A DNA stretch of 35,314 nucleotides from the NCBI GenBank assembly GCA_002707245.1, contig PAMG01000018.1, positions 11,685 through 46,998 on the forward strand, read 5' to 3'. The position numbers and the translations under genes were made by a program. Of the stretch, positions 1 to 8,559 are shown piece by piece (within the stretch, counting starts at the first letter, position 1; every line of letters starts with the position of its first letter). The DNA comes from Flavobacteriales bacterium. Its GTDB lineage: Bacteria; Bacteroidota; Bacteroidia; Flavobacteriales; TMED113. The notes beneath the pieces were generated by a model. It did not search any database. It saw only the letters and a program-made list of their open reading frames with translations, and had not been told where the DNA came from.

Positions 1-236
1 TTTGGTTTAGGGCAAGATAATTGCGCATTGATCCCTTCTTTTGCAATATAAATTCGTCCCTTTATTTTTAAATTATTCCATTCAATGAATAATTTTCTTC
101 GTAGAGTGAGAGGGTTTTCAATTATAACATATTTGTAAAAAGAAAGAGTTGTCCTTTTAAAATTCTCTTGACACAATTGTTTTTTTAAATCATCTTTTCC
201 AAATTTATTGTATAGAATTTCAATTTTTTTATCCAT
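1..236 (-). CDS. trhO: tRNA uridine(34) hydroxylase TrhO (rhodanese family), N-terminal part only
   Basis: This reading frame is open to the left edge of the window and begins with an ATG at 236-234, so only the first 78 codons are present. The visible protein contains a block reading [10 protein letters not shown] followed by LRRKLF, then [15 protein letters not shown], which is the diagnostic N-terminal domain of the YceA/TrhO family. Family members hydroxylate U34 of certain tRNAs in an oxygen-dependent step leading to 5-methoxyuridine-type modifications. The rhodanese domain with its catalytic cysteine would lie beyond the window. The gene diverges from tdh, with a 53-nt gap carrying back-to-back candidate -7 promoter elements. 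The identification is from conserved motifs; activity is inferred from the family. Confidence 0.88.
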   Translation of the reverse strand, partial: MDKKIEILYNKFGKDDLKKQLCQENFKRTTLSFYKYVIIENPLTLRRKLFIEWNNLKIKGRIYIAKEGINAQLSCPKP

Positions 237-243
237 CTTAAAT

Positions 244-251
244 CAAAGATA
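244..251 (-). promoter_or_regulatory. Candidate Bacteroidota -7 element for trhO
   Basis: Reading the - strand, TATCTTTG matches the TAnnTTTG consensus of the primary sigma factor in Bacteroidota and lies 7 nt upstream of the trhO ATG. No clear TTTG/TTG -33 element is seen at the usual distance, so the transcript would be almost leaderless or the call is wrong. Confidence 0.3.
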
Positions 252-263
252 ATTAATAGATTA

Positions 264-271
264 TATATTTG
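264..271 (+). promoter_or_regulatory. Candidate Bacteroidota -7 element for tdh
   Basis: TATATTTG matches TAnnTTTG exactly and ends 18 nt upstream of the tdh ATG. A -33 TTTG is not apparent. It sits 12 nt from the opposing element for trhO, giving a compact divergent promoter region. Confidence 0.35.
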
Positions 272-289
272 TTAATTATATTCAGATTT

Positions 290-1243
290 ATGTCATCACA
301 AAAAAAGATTTTAGTTATTGGTTCAAATGGTCAAATAGGCACTGTTTTAACTAAGACGTTGGGTCAAAAGTTTGGTTTTGAAAATGTGATAGGAAGTGAT
401 TTAAGAATGCCAGATACACCAACTAAATTTATTTTTGAGGAGTGTAGTGTTTTAAATAAAGAAAAATTAGAGAGGATAATTAATAGATATAATATTTCAG
501 ATGTTTATTTATTGGCCGCATATTTATCAGCAAAAGGAGAAAAAAATATTGATAAGGCGTGGGATTTAAATATGAATGGGCTACTACATATTTTAAATTT
601 CGCAAAGGAGAAAAAAATTCAAAAAATATTTTGGCCAAGCTCCATAGCTGTATTTGGCCCTAGCACACCAAAAAATAATGTTCCACAGTACACAATTACA
701 GAACCAACTACTATTTATGGTGTGAGTAAATTAGCAGGAGAAACTTTATGTAACTATTATCATAGTAAATTTGGCATAGATATTAGAAGTATTAGATACC
801 CAGGTATTATTGGATGGGAGTCAATGCCTGGGGGTGGAACAACTGATTATGCAGTGGATATATTTCATGAAGCACTCAAGCATCAAGAATATACATGTTT
901 TTTATCAAGAGATAGAACTCTACCTATGATGTATATGAATGATGCTATTCAAGCAACAATTGGTATTATGGAGGCTCAAGTTGATAAAATAAAAATCCGT
1001 ACTTCCTATAATTTATCTTCATGTCATTTTAGTCCAAATGATCTTGCGGAAGAAATAAAAAAACATATTCCAAGTTTTAAGATAAAATATAAAGTAGATG
1101 AAAGAGATACATTGGCACAGGGTTGGCCTTCTTCTATTAATGATAGGCATGCTAGAAACGATTGGGGCTGGGAGCCAAATTTTAATTTATCACAAATCGT
1201 TAGCGATATTATCTTAAATTTGAGGAATAGATATAAGAAATAA
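290..1243 (+). CDS. tdh: L-threonine 3-dehydrogenase, SDR (epimerase-like) type
   Basis: The 317-aa protein is an extended short-chain dehydrogenase. It has the NAD-binding glycine motif GSNGQIG at residues 11-17, a catalytic Ser near 118 (WPSSIAVFG) and the YxxxK pair Tyr143/Lys147. The downstream block RYPGIIGWESMPGGGTTDYA is characteristic of the UDP-galactose-epimerase-like threonine dehydrogenases rather than sugar epimerases. Such enzymes oxidise threonine to 2-amino-3-ketobutyrate in the cytoplasm, the first step of conversion to glycine. The ATG at 290 is preferred over an in-frame TTG at 269 because the protein then begins just before the first beta strand and the upstream stretch overlaps the candidate promoter. 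cysS follows after 9 nt and is probably co-transcribed. Confidence 0.88.
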   Translation: MSSQKKILVIGSNGQIGTVLTKTLGQKFGFENVIGSDLRMPDTPTKFIFEECSVLNKEKLERIINRYNISDVYLLAAYLSAKGEKNIDKAWDLNMNGLLHILNFAKEKKIQKIFWPSSIAVFGPSTPKNNVPQYTITEPTTIYGVSKLAGETLCNYYHSKFGIDIRSIRYPGIIGWESMPGGGTTDYAVDIFHEALKHQEYTCFLSRDRTLPMMYMNDAIQATIGIMEAQVDKIKIRTSYNLSSCHFSPNDLAEEIKKHIPSFKIKYKVDERDTLAQGWPSSINDRHARNDWGWEPNFNLSQIVSDIILNLRNRYKK

Positions 1244-1252
1244 AAAATTTAA

Positions 1253-2719
1253 ATGCAAGATTTAAAAATACATAATACTTTAAGCGGGAATAAGGAATTA
1301 TTTACATCAATTAATCATGAATCTGTTACTATGTATGTATGTGGTCCAACGGTATACGGTGAACCTCATTTAGGTCACGCTAGACCAGCTATCACATTCG
1401 ATATTTTATTTAGATATTTAAAACACTTAGGCTACAAAGTGCGCTATGTTAGAAATATTACTGATGTTGGACATTTATTAAATGATGCTGACGAAGGTGC
1501 CGATAAAATAGGAGAAAAAGCAAAGGCTTTACAAATAGAGCCTATGGAGGTAGCACATTTCTACACAAAAAAATATCATGAGTCTATGTATAAATTAAAT
1601 GTAGATACTCCAAGTATAGAACCATTAGCATCAGGCCATATTATTGAGCAAATAGAAATGATAAAAAAAATCATTGAAAATGGTTTTGCTTATGAAGTAA
1701 ATGGGTCAGTTTATTTTGATGTTGTAAAATATAATCAAACTAACAATTATGGAATTTTATCTAGGCGAAAAATAGAAGATTTAATGGATAACAGTAGAGA
1801 TTTAGATGGTCAGTCAGATAAAAAAAATTCAGTTGATTTTGCTTTATGGAAAAAAGCATCTACAGAACATATTATGCGATGGCCATCTCCTTGGGGCGAT
1901 GGGTTCCCTGGATGGCATCTTGAGTGCTCAGCAATGAGCTGTAAGTATTTAGGTGATGAATTTGATATTCATGGTGGGGGGATGGATTTAGTTTTTCCTC
2001 ACCACGAAGCTGAAATAGCACAATGTTGTGCGGCGAATAAAAAGCCAGCAGCTAAATATTGGATGCATAACAACATGATTACCATTGGTGGCCAAAAAAT
2101 GGGAAAATCTTTAGGTAATTTTATAACTCTTGATGAATTCTTTAATGGCACACATGAAAAATTAGATCAGGCTTATCACCCGATGGTTATTAGATTTTTT
2201 ATTTTACAAGCCCACTATAGAAGCACTATCGATTTTTCTAACGATGCTTTGCAAGCCGCGGAAAAAGGCCTTTTAAGATTATTTAATGGGATAAAAGCAT
2301 TGAATAACCTGAAGTCTAGCGGCACATCTAGTGTAGATATATCATTATTAAAGTCCAAGTGTGATAATGCCATGAATGATGATTTAAATACCCCAATAGT
2401 ATTGTCACATTTATTTGATGCTGTTAAGGTAATAAATGCTACACATGAAAGTAAACAAAGTTTATCGAGTTCAGATATTGAAATACTAAAGAAATTATTC
2501 AATAAATATGTGATAAGTATTTTTGGCCTTCAACCTATTGAAAAACAAAGCACCGATTCCGAATTAAATAATGTAATGAAATTAATTTTGGAAATTAGGT
2601 CTAATGCTAAAGAAAGAAAAAATTGGGAAATGGCTGATAAAATAAGAGATGGTTTAAATAAACTGAATATTGAAATTAAGGATACAAAAGATGGTTCAAA
2701 TTGGGATTATACGAAATAG
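1253..2719 (+). CDS. cysS: Cysteinyl-tRNA synthetase
   Basis: The 488-aa class I synthetase charges tRNA-Cys. The HIGH-type signature is PHLGH at residues 38-42 and the KMSKS loop reads KMGKS at 282-286. The expected zinc ligands are visible: Cys30 in MYVCGPTVY, Cys225 in GWHLECSAM, and His250 and Glu254 in FPHHEAE. Length agrees with the family. The gene follows tdh by 9 nt, and its last 29 nt overlap the start of the M28 lipoprotein gene, so the three genes are likely one transcription unit. The Gly in place of the first Ser of KMSKS is, as far as I know, common in this phylum and not a sign of damage. Confidence 0.97.
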   Translation: MQDLKIHNTLSGNKELFTSINHESVTMYVCGPTVYGEPHLGHARPAITFDILFRYLKHLGYKVRYVRNITDVGHLLNDADEGADKIGEKAKALQIEPMEVAHFYTKKYHESMYKLNVDTPSIEPLASGHIIEQIEMIKKIIENGFAYEVNGSVYFDVVKYNQTNNYGILSRRKIEDLMDNSRDLDGQSDKKNSVDFALWKKASTEHIMRWPSPWGDGFPGWHLECSAMSCKYLGDEFDIHGGGMDLVFPHHEAEIAQCCAANKKPAAKYWMHNNMITIGGQKMGKSLGNFITLDEFFNGTHEKLDQAYHPMVIRFFILQAHYRSTIDFSNDALQAAEKGLLRLFNGIKALNNLKSSGTSSVDISLLKSKCDNAMNDDLNTPIVLSHLFDAVKVINATHESKQSLSSSDIEILKKLFNKYVISIFGLQPIEKQSTDSELNNVMKLILEIRSNAKERKNWEMADKIRDGLNKLNIEIKDTKDGSNWDYTK

Positions 2720-3680
2720 TGTTATTTTATTCATTCTGTTTTTCTTTTTGTCTTGTGTAGATAAGCAACAAGTAAAGAAGCAAATCACTATTACTCCTGT
2801 CAAACTTAATGTTCCAAAATTCAATGTTGATTCTGCGTACTCATATATTCAAAAACAAGTTGATTTTGGCCCACGTGTTCCTAATAGCAGAGAACATGAA
2901 GAATGTGCAAATTATTTAGTAACAACACTACAGAGATTTGGGGCTAGTACTACAGTACAGGAGGCTGTCGTAAATAGATATGATGGTGTAAATATGAATA
3001 TGAAAAATATAATTGGCTCATTTAATCCAGAATCTTATACCAGAATTTTACTTTGTGCACATTGGGATACTCGATTTTTAGCAGATAATGATGTTGTAGA
3101 TGTGACAAAACCAATTATGGGTGCAAATGATGGTGGAAGTGGTGTAGGTGTTCTATTAGAAATTGCACGCCAAATACAGACTTCACCATTAGAAATAGGC
3201 GTAGATATTATTTTCTTTGATGTTGAAGACCAAGGGCAGCCTAATGGAGAACTAAATACAAATTCGGATTCTTGGTGTCTTGGTTCTCAGTATTGGTCTA
3301 AAAATCCACATGAAACAAATTATTTTGCGGACTATGGTATTTTGTTAGATATGGTTGCAGGCGAAAATGCTAGATTTACTAGAGAGGGTGTTTCTGAAAA
3401 ATTTGCTTCAAGGATTGTTGATAAAGTATGGAATATGGGCCGAAAAATAGGTTTTTCTAATTTTTTTGTTGACGAAAAAACTCCAGGTATTATTGATGAC
3501 CATTTATACATTAATAGTATTATTCATATTCCAACTATTAATATAGTTGAGTATGATAATACTACACACAATAGATTCAACAAGCATCATCATAAACATT
3601 CAGATAACATGAATATTATTGATAAAACTACTTTGAATGCAGTGGGTCAAACTGTTTTAGAAGTTCTATATAACGAATAA
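2691..3680 (+). CDS. Glutaminyl-peptide cyclotransferase-like M28 family lipoprotein
   Basis: With the ATG at 2691 the protein has 329 aa and a lipoprotein signal peptide: a hydrophobic stretch at 10-20 followed by the lipobox LSC with Cys22. An ATG 21 nt upstream is possible but only adds charged residues. The fold is the M28 zinc exopeptidase type: AHWDT (His124, Asp126), GANDGG (Asp147), FFDVEDQG (Glu179, Asp180) and IDDH (His271). The single-zinc set Asp/Glu/His and the WCLGSQYW segment fit bacterial and animal-type glutaminyl cyclases, which convert N-terminal Gln to pyroglutamate. A true aminopeptidase remains possible. The lipid anchor places it on the periplasmic side or outer membrane. 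It overlaps cysS by 29 nt and converges with the HTTM gene with a 2-nt gap. Confidence 0.8.
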   Translation: MVQIGIIRNSVILFILFFFLSCVDKQQVKKQITITPVKLNVPKFNVDSAYSYIQKQVDFGPRVPNSREHEECANYLVTTLQRFGASTTVQEAVVNRYDGVNMNMKNIIGSFNPESYTRILLCAHWDTRFLADNDVVDVTKPIMGANDGGSGVGVLLEIARQIQTSPLEIGVDIIFFDVEDQGQPNGELNTNSDSWCLGSQYWSKNPHETNYFADYGILLDMVAGENARFTREGVSEKFASRIVDKVWNMGRKIGFSNFFVDEKTPGIIDDHLYINSIIHIPTINIVEYDNTTHNRFNKHHHKHSDNMNIIDKTTLNAVGQTVLEVLYNE

Positions 3681-3682
3681 TA

Positions 3683-5065
3683 TTATTGATGAAAACGCCA
3701 TGGTTTTTGTTCTAAATTATTTAGCCATTTATTACTATTAAAGCCTGAGGCCTCAGTAAGATCTATTGATGTATTAATAAGTGGCTGCGAAGATCTTTCC
3801 ATAAATTTAATATGGCAATTTGCGGTTATTATAAAGTTTAGGTTAACATTGTAGGTTTTACTAGTATGATTACTAATAATAGATTCTATTTTTTTTGTGA
3901 AAACAGGTAATAGGTCCGGATAGTATAATAATTTTATTATTTGATTTTTAGTTAAATAAAGATTTTCATGAATTCCACTTTTTTTAAATTGCTTTTCCAT
4001 ATTTAACAAATGAAAATAAGCTATTTGTGTTTTGCTTTTTTTGTCAATTACAGAAAATTGAATTATACCCTCAGTTGTAGGTGTTTTACACATACTTTTC
4101 ATGCGCCATGAAAATCGTTGTCCAATACCATTATAATCTACGTAGCCTTTAAAAATCAGATGTCGAAATGGAAGAATTATTTGAAGCAGTAAAAAAGCAG
4201 CAATAAAATATTTTACTAATTGGTGGCTTTCACGCCTATGGCTTCCACCTTCTGTAACCTTAAATACTTTAGTTAAATACTCTGGATTTATAAAAAGTAT
4301 TAACGTTGATATCATTATAAATGGGAAAACTCCAATTTCACTGTTGTCTAGAAATAACAAGTAATTCATAATATTAAAACCAATCACTAATATAAATGCT
4401 AATAATTTTGTGCGTTTATAGAATAATAAAAATCCTATCAATAAATCAAATAATAAACCGGCATATGTTATTAGTAGAACTAATAAAGGATTTATAAAGA
4501 AGGTGTTTTCAGTTACATCACATTTATTTTCTAAAATAAAAGTAATTGGCTGTAGATCTATTAACCAGTATGGGTTTAATTTATTAATTCCAGCAATTAA
4601 ATATGTAATAACCACCATGGCTTGTAAAGCAAAAAGGCTCCATCGACTAACATAATTCATTTTCTTAAAAGAACTGTTGTGTTCAACTACGAGAAGGATA
4701 AAGCATATTAAAGACATAAAGTAATAATGATTATTAAAATATGTTTTATCTAGTAGCCAAAAATATGTAAATGAACAGACAAAAAATAATGTTGATATTT
4801 TTGCAGTTTTATTAAATAACATCCCAATATTTGCGACAAGCATGATATAGCTTAACACAACCAAATATATTTCAGCCATAGGCTTTAGTCCGCTGATAAA
4901 AGGGAAAAGCATAAATGGTTCAATAATGTTTTCTTTAATAAATCCATTGCTAATAAAATAATATGTTTGAATTAATAGAATAAAAGAAAATATAGTTCGA
5001 AATAAGGTGATAGAAATATTTGGAACTGGATTATTTAGCCAAGAAATAATTTTTTTAAAATCCAT
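3683..5065 (-). CDS. HTTM / vitamin K-dependent gamma-carboxylase-like membrane protein
   Basis: The 460-aa protein has several predicted membrane segments in its first 300 residues and a soluble C-terminal part. It carries recognisable signatures of the gamma-glutamyl carboxylase family: LLDKTYFNNH (His113), AGINKLNPYW (Lys162, aligned by eye with the catalytic Lys of the human enzyme's KKLDADW), LLFDLLIGFLLF (Asp207), and GIGQRFSWRMK at 313-323, matching the GHRFSWRM block. In animals the enzyme uses reduced vitamin K to carboxylate glutamates; bacterial homologues are of uncertain function, and epoxidation of a quinone is one possibility. The start is placed at the ATG at 5065 because the longer frame begins only with TTG. 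No substrate gene is evident nearby. Confidence 0.78.
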   Translation of the reverse strand: MDFKKIISWLNNPVPNISITLFRTIFSFILLIQTYYFISNGFIKENIIEPFMLFPFISGLKPMAEIYLVVLSYIMLVANIGMLFNKTAKISTLFFVCSFTYFWLLDKTYFNNHYYFMSLICFILLVVEHNSSFKKMNYVSRWSLFALQAMVVITYLIAGINKLNPYWLIDLQPITFILENKCDVTENTFFINPLLVLLITYAGLLFDLLIGFLLFYKRTKLLAFILVIGFNIMNYLLFLDNSEIGVFPFIMISTLILFINPEYLTKVFKVTEGGSHRRESHQLVKYFIAAFLLLQIILPFRHLIFKGYVDYNGIGQRFSWRMKSMCKTPTTEGIIQFSVIDKKSKTQIAYFHLLNMEKQFKKSGIHENLYLTKNQIIKLLYYPDLLPVFTKKIESIISNHTSKTYNVNLNFIITANCHIKFMERSSQPLINTSIDLTEASGFNSNKWLNNLEQKPWRFHQ

Positions 5066-5127
5066 TGTATTCAAAATAATTAATTTTTCATTAAATGTTT
5101 ACATTTACTTAATGAATAATCGAAGGT

Positions 5128-7839
5128 ATGCTTAGTAAAGGAGATAAAAAATTATTTTTAATTGATGCATATGCTCTAATATATAGAGCTTACTTTGCTT
5201 TTTCAAAAAATCCCAGAATAACTTCTAAAGGATTTGACACATCCGCTATTTATGGTTTTACAAATATTTTATTTGATTTAATTAATACAGAGGCTCCCAC
5301 ACACTTGGGTGTTGTGTTTGATACTCCACAGAAAACCCACAGACATATTGAATATGTAGCATATAAAGCCAACAGAGATGCAATGCCAGAGGGCATATCA
5401 ACAGCAATCCCACATATAAAGCAGATATTAAATGCATTTAATATTCCAATTTTATTTGTGGATGGATTTGAAGCAGATGATGTTATAGGAACTTTAGCAA
5501 AACAGGCTGAAAAAGTCAATTTTCAAACATATATGTTGACGCCAGATAAAGATTTTGCACAATTAGTTACTGATAAAATATTTATGTTTCGTCCAGGTAG
5601 TCGAGGAAATCCTAATGAGATATGGGATATAAAAAAAGTTTGTGAAAAATTTGATGTTAAAAATACTAATCAAGTTATAGATTTTTTAGGGATGGTTGGT
5701 GATTCAGTCGACAATATCCCAGGGATTGCGGGGATAGGACCTAAGACGGCATCAAAACTACTTAAAGTTTATGGGTCTATAGAAAAATTATATGATTCAA
5801 GTGAAGAATTGGAGGGTAAATTAAAAGAAAAAGTTGAAAATGGTAAAGAGTATGCTTTTTTATCTAAAAAATTAGCGACAATTATTACTGATGTACCCAT
5901 TCAATTAGATATATCTAGCTTAAAGTGTGGTCCTCCAAATTTGACTGACTTAAAACAGATTTTCAATGATTTAGAGTTTAGAAGAATTTATGAAAGAATA
6001 AGCAAAAAGTTTTCTAATAATAGTAGTGAAATAAAAGCATCATCTAATTCAAGTCAATTAGATATGTTTGCTGTTGATACGGTTTTGACAAATTCAATTA
6101 TTCAAAAAGGGCATCGTATTTCTATGTTGTCGGAATTAAAAGACCTAGTAAAAAAGATGAGTACAAACAAAGAACTTACTTTTTTTCTTATTAGTGATAA
6201 AGATAGTTTAGTTGGTATGTCTTTTTCAGATTCCCTAAATCACATTTTCTATATTATTTTTAATAAATCATTGTCATTGTCGATAGTCTTGAGGGAATTC
6301 GCTATTATCTTTAATTCTGAAAATATTGAAAAAATTTTTTTGGATGCCAAAAAAATCAGACATGTCTTGTCTACATATAACATTTCTTGTGCTGGGATAT
6401 GTTTTGATATTGGTATTGCAGATTATTTAATAAACCCTGATTCTAATAGACGTTTTTCAACCTTCATTCAAAAATATAATTTAGATACTATCAATTTAGA
6501 TTTATTAAACACCTCTATAGAAAAAGATAGGATATCCTATTTAATAGAGGGTGTAAGTGTTTTAATGAAAATTAAAAGTCAACAAAAGTTATTATTAGAA
6601 GAAAATAATTTAATCAACTTATTTTATAATATTGAACTTCCACTAGTTGATGTGTTATGTAACATGGAACAGAATGGGATATCTTTAGATACAGATTTAT
6701 TGAATCAATACTCCAATGTTTTAAAGCAAGAAATCCAGAAGTTAGAGAGTCAGATATATAATTTTGCTGCTGAAACATTTAATATTGGATCACCCAAACA
6801 ATTGGGTGATGTATTATTTAATAAAATGAAATTGTCAGAGAAGCCTAAAAAAACTAAATCTGGTCAGTTTGCAACAGGAGAGTCAGAATTAATTAAATTA
6901 AAAAGCCGTCATCCTATTATAGACTCTATTCTATTATTTAGGACCTACAATAAGTTATTATCCACCTATGTTAATGCTCTTCCATTATTAATTCATCCTA
7001 TTGATGGTAAAATACATACTACATTTAATCAAACTGTAGCTAGTACCGGTCGTTTAAGCTCTAGCAATCCAAATCTTCAAAACATCCCAATTAGAAGACA
7101 ATCTGGGAAAGATGTTCGCAAGGCTTTTGTGCCATCTAGTCAAGACCATATATTAATGTGTGCTGATTATTCACAAATTGAGTTAAGGTTAATTGCAGAA
7201 TTTAGTAAGGAGGATAATATGATTGATGCATTTTTAAAGAATGAGGATATACACACAACAACAGCCGCTAGGGTTTTCCAAGTCAATCCTACAGAAGTTT
7301 CTAGAGAAATGAGGTCAAATGCTAAAGTGGTTAATTTTGGCATTATTTATGGCGTGTCAGCTTTTGGGTTGAGTGAGCAAAGCAGTTTAACTAGAAAGGA
7401 AGCATCGGATTTAATTGAGACATATTTTAGAACCTATCCTAAATTAAAAACATATATAAATAATCAAGTAGCTTTTGCACAAGAATATGGATATGTTGAA
7501 ACAATTTTAGGCAGAAAAAGATATTTAAGAAATATAAATTCTAGAAATTCTTTTATAAGAGGACATGATGAACGAAATGCAGTTAATATGCCCATACAGG
7601 GTTCTGCAGCGGATATTATCAAATTAGCTATGATCAAAATCTATAAACAATTCAATAATATGGAATTAAAATCCAAGATGGTTTTGCAGGTACATGATGA
7701 ATTAGTATTTGATGTTTATTCTGCTGAACAGGAAATAGTGAAAGAAATTGTAAAAAATAACATGGAAAATGTATATCCAACGAAGGTGCCACTTAAGGTA
7801 GATATTGGATTTGGTCAAAATTGGCTAGAAGCCCATTAA
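5128..7839 (+). CDS. polA: DNA polymerase I, 3'-5' exonuclease motifs lost
   Basis: The 903-aa protein has three parts. Residues 1-290 are the 5' nuclease (LIDAYALIYRAY, FEADDVIG, TPDKD, GDSVDNIPGIAGIGPKTA). Residues 330-490 occupy the place of the proofreading domain, but the FDTET motif is replaced by FFLISDKDS near 352-360 and the YxxxD motif by YLIEGVSVL near 471-479, so this domain looks inactive. Residues 500-903 are the polymerase: DYSQIELR (680-687), RSNAKVVNFGIIYG with Arg729, Lys733, Phe737 and Tyr741, and QVHDELV (854-860). A QLDMF pentapeptide at 310-314 in the linker resembles a sliding-clamp-binding motif. The enzyme would act in Okazaki fragment processing and repair. It diverges from the HTTM gene and has an ATG start. 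Confidence 0.96.
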   Translation: MLSKGDKKLFLIDAYALIYRAYFAFSKNPRITSKGFDTSAIYGFTNILFDLINTEAPTHLGVVFDTPQKTHRHIEYVAYKANRDAMPEGISTAIPHIKQILNAFNIPILFVDGFEADDVIGTLAKQAEKVNFQTYMLTPDKDFAQLVTDKIFMFRPGSRGNPNEIWDIKKVCEKFDVKNTNQVIDFLGMVGDSVDNIPGIAGIGPKTASKLLKVYGSIEKLYDSSEELEGKLKEKVENGKEYAFLSKKLATIITDVPIQLDISSLKCGPPNLTDLKQIFNDLEFRRIYERISKKFSNNSSEIKASSNSSQLDMFAVDTVLTNSIIQKGHRISMLSELKDLVKKMSTNKELTFFLISDKDSLVGMSFSDSLNHIFYIIFNKSLSLSIVLREFAIIFNSENIEKIFLDAKKIRHVLSTYNISCAGICFDIGIADYLINPDSNRRFSTFIQKYNLDTINLDLLNTSIEKDRISYLIEGVSVLMKIKSQQKLLLEENNLINLFYNIELPLVDVLCNMEQNGISLDTDLLNQYSNVLKQEIQKLESQIYNFAAETFNIGSPKQLGDVLFNKMKLSEKPKKTKSGQFATGESELIKLKSRHPIIDSILLFRTYNKLLSTYVNALPLLIHPIDGKIHTTFNQTVASTGRLSSSNPNLQNIPIRRQSGKDVRKAFVPSSQDHILMCADYSQIELRLIAEFSKEDNMIDAFLKNEDIHTTTAARVFQVNPTEVSREMRSNAKVVNFGIIYGVSAFGLSEQSSLTRKEASDLIETYFRTYPKLKTYINNQVAFAQEYGYVETILGRKRYLRNINSRNSFIRGHDERNAVNMPIQGSAADIIKLAMIKIYKQFNNMELKSKMVLQVHDELVFDVYSAEQEIVKEIVKNNMENVYPTKVPLKVDIGFGQNWLEAH

Positions 7840-7844
7840 TAGTA

Positions 7845-8057
7845 TTATTTTTTATTTATATAGCTATATAAAATTAATATAGCTGCTAATCCAATAATTG
7901 TTTCAGATCCAAGTGATTTTATATTCCCCACAGGATCCCATGCACCTAATTTGCTGCCAATCATTACTTGGACTACTACAGCTAAGCATAAGAAAGGCAC
8001 AGCTATTTCAAGTCCTTGAGTAATAATGTCTTTTATTTTTTGATAAATTTTTTTCAT
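7845..8057 (-). CDS. Small two-helix membrane protein (paralogue of the next gene)
   Basis: This 70-aa protein has a charged N-terminus (MKKIYQKIKD), a hydrophobic helix at about 16-33, a short polar loop with Asp41, Pro42 and Asn45, a second helix at about 52-66, and a C-terminal NKK. I do not recognise a named family. The second half resembles the 72-aa protein encoded at 8143-8361: both carry LA(V/I)V in helix one, a D...NI loop, GL.A.L in helix two and a terminal KK. It probably inserts in the inner membrane as a hairpin. The gene converges with polA with a 5-nt gap and lies downstream of a terminator, so it may have its own weak promoter or depend on read-through. Confidence 0.7.
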   Translation of the reverse strand: MKKIYQKIKDIITQGLEIAVPFLCLAVVVQVMIGSKLGAWDPVGNIKSLGSETIIGLAAILILYSYINKK

Positions 8058-8101
8058 ATGAATTGTATTAGTTTATAATGGTATTTCTATATGAAATAAA
8101 A

Positions 8102-8125
8102 AAAAGCCCGCATCTGCGGGCTTTT
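8102..8125 (-). terminator. Rho-independent terminator after the 72-aa gene
   Basis: A perfect 10-bp stem (AAAAGCCCGC at 8102-8111, GCGGGCTTTT at 8116-8125) encloses an ATCT loop. On the - strand the stem is followed by an uninterrupted U-run, and it begins 18 nt after the stop of the 72-aa gene. The A/T flanks would also let it work in the opposite direction. It is the strongest terminator seen in the window. Confidence 0.85.
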
Positions 8126-8142
8126 CTTATCCAAACAGGTAA

Positions 8143-8361
8143 TTATTTTTTAGCAAGTGCTAATACTGCAAGTAGAGCAACTAACCCTACAAATCCACCT
8201 CCTGCAAAATCTCCAATAATATTAGTTATTGAATCAATAACTGCTACACCAGGAATATTTAATCCTGCTACCTCAGCAACGATTGCTAAACCAATTAAAG
8301 ACATTAGTAAGCCAGTTAAGCCACCAATGAAATCACCTAAATTTTTAAACGCATTATTCAT
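8143..8361 (-). CDS. Small glycine-rich two-helix membrane protein
   Basis: The 72-aa product is almost entirely hydrophobic: helix one at about 13-31 (GGLTGLLMSLIGLAIVAEVAG has the core), a loop with Asp43 and Asn47, a GGG hinge near 54-56, and helix two at about 57-70 ending in KK. It is related to the 70-aa neighbour. It has a good promoter upstream and a strong terminator downstream, so it looks like a dedicated, well-expressed monocistronic gene rather than a chance frame. No named family is recognised; a small channel, a membrane-organising peptide or a bacteriocin-like peptide are all possible, and none can be chosen from sequence alone. Confidence 0.75.
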   Translation of the reverse strand: MNNAFKNLGDFIGGLTGLLMSLIGLAIVAEVAGLNIPGVAVIDSITNIIGDFAGGGFVGLVALLAVLALAKK

Positions 8362-8389
8362 AACAAAAATTTTTTAGTTATTACAAGGC

Positions 8390-8422
8390 CAAATTTAAGT
8401 AGGATTGCTAATTAATTCCAAA
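8390..8422 (-). promoter_or_regulatory. Bacteroidota-type promoter for the 72-aa membrane protein
   Basis: On the - strand a TTTG -33 element (8422-8419) is followed after 21 nt by TAAATTTG (8397-8390), an exact match to TAnnTTTG. Transcription would start near 8383, about 20 nt before the ATG at 8361. Both elements and the spacing fit the consensus. Confidence 0.65.
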
Positions 8423-8522
8423 TAATTTTTCATAATTGGTGTTCTATTCAAATTCATGTAATATTTCCATTTTTGTAATTATACAAATCTGTTAATATGT
8501 TTTTTTGAACCCGAAATTACAT

Positions 8523-8559
8523 CATGTTATTAACATTTGATTGTTTATTGAATAACATG
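8523..8559. repeat. 9-bp inverted repeat CATGTTATT / AATAACATG
   Basis: Two perfectly complementary 9-nt arms (8523-8531 and 8551-8559) are separated by 19 nt in the gap between the metB-type gene and the small membrane protein. There is no U-tract, so it is not a typical terminator; a protein-binding site or chance are both possible in such AT-rich DNA. Confidence 0.3.

Noticed and set aside
269-289. Upstream TTG start for tdh
   Set aside because: It overlaps the candidate -7 element and adds seven residues outside the family; the ATG at 290 fits better.
1111-1127. TTGGCACAGGGTTGGC as a second sigma-54 promoter
   Set aside because: The TTG of the -12 element is one base too close and the site lies inside tdh.
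6530-6543. Palindrome ATAGGATATCCTAT
   Set aside because: Inside the polA reading frame with no flanking structure; likely chance.
8078-8377. 99-aa + strand frame over the 72-aa membrane protein
   Set aside because: It runs through the terminator hairpin and is antisense to a gene with a good promoter; its Pro/Ala/Ile-rich composition is what the reverse of a Gly-rich hydrophobic gene gives.
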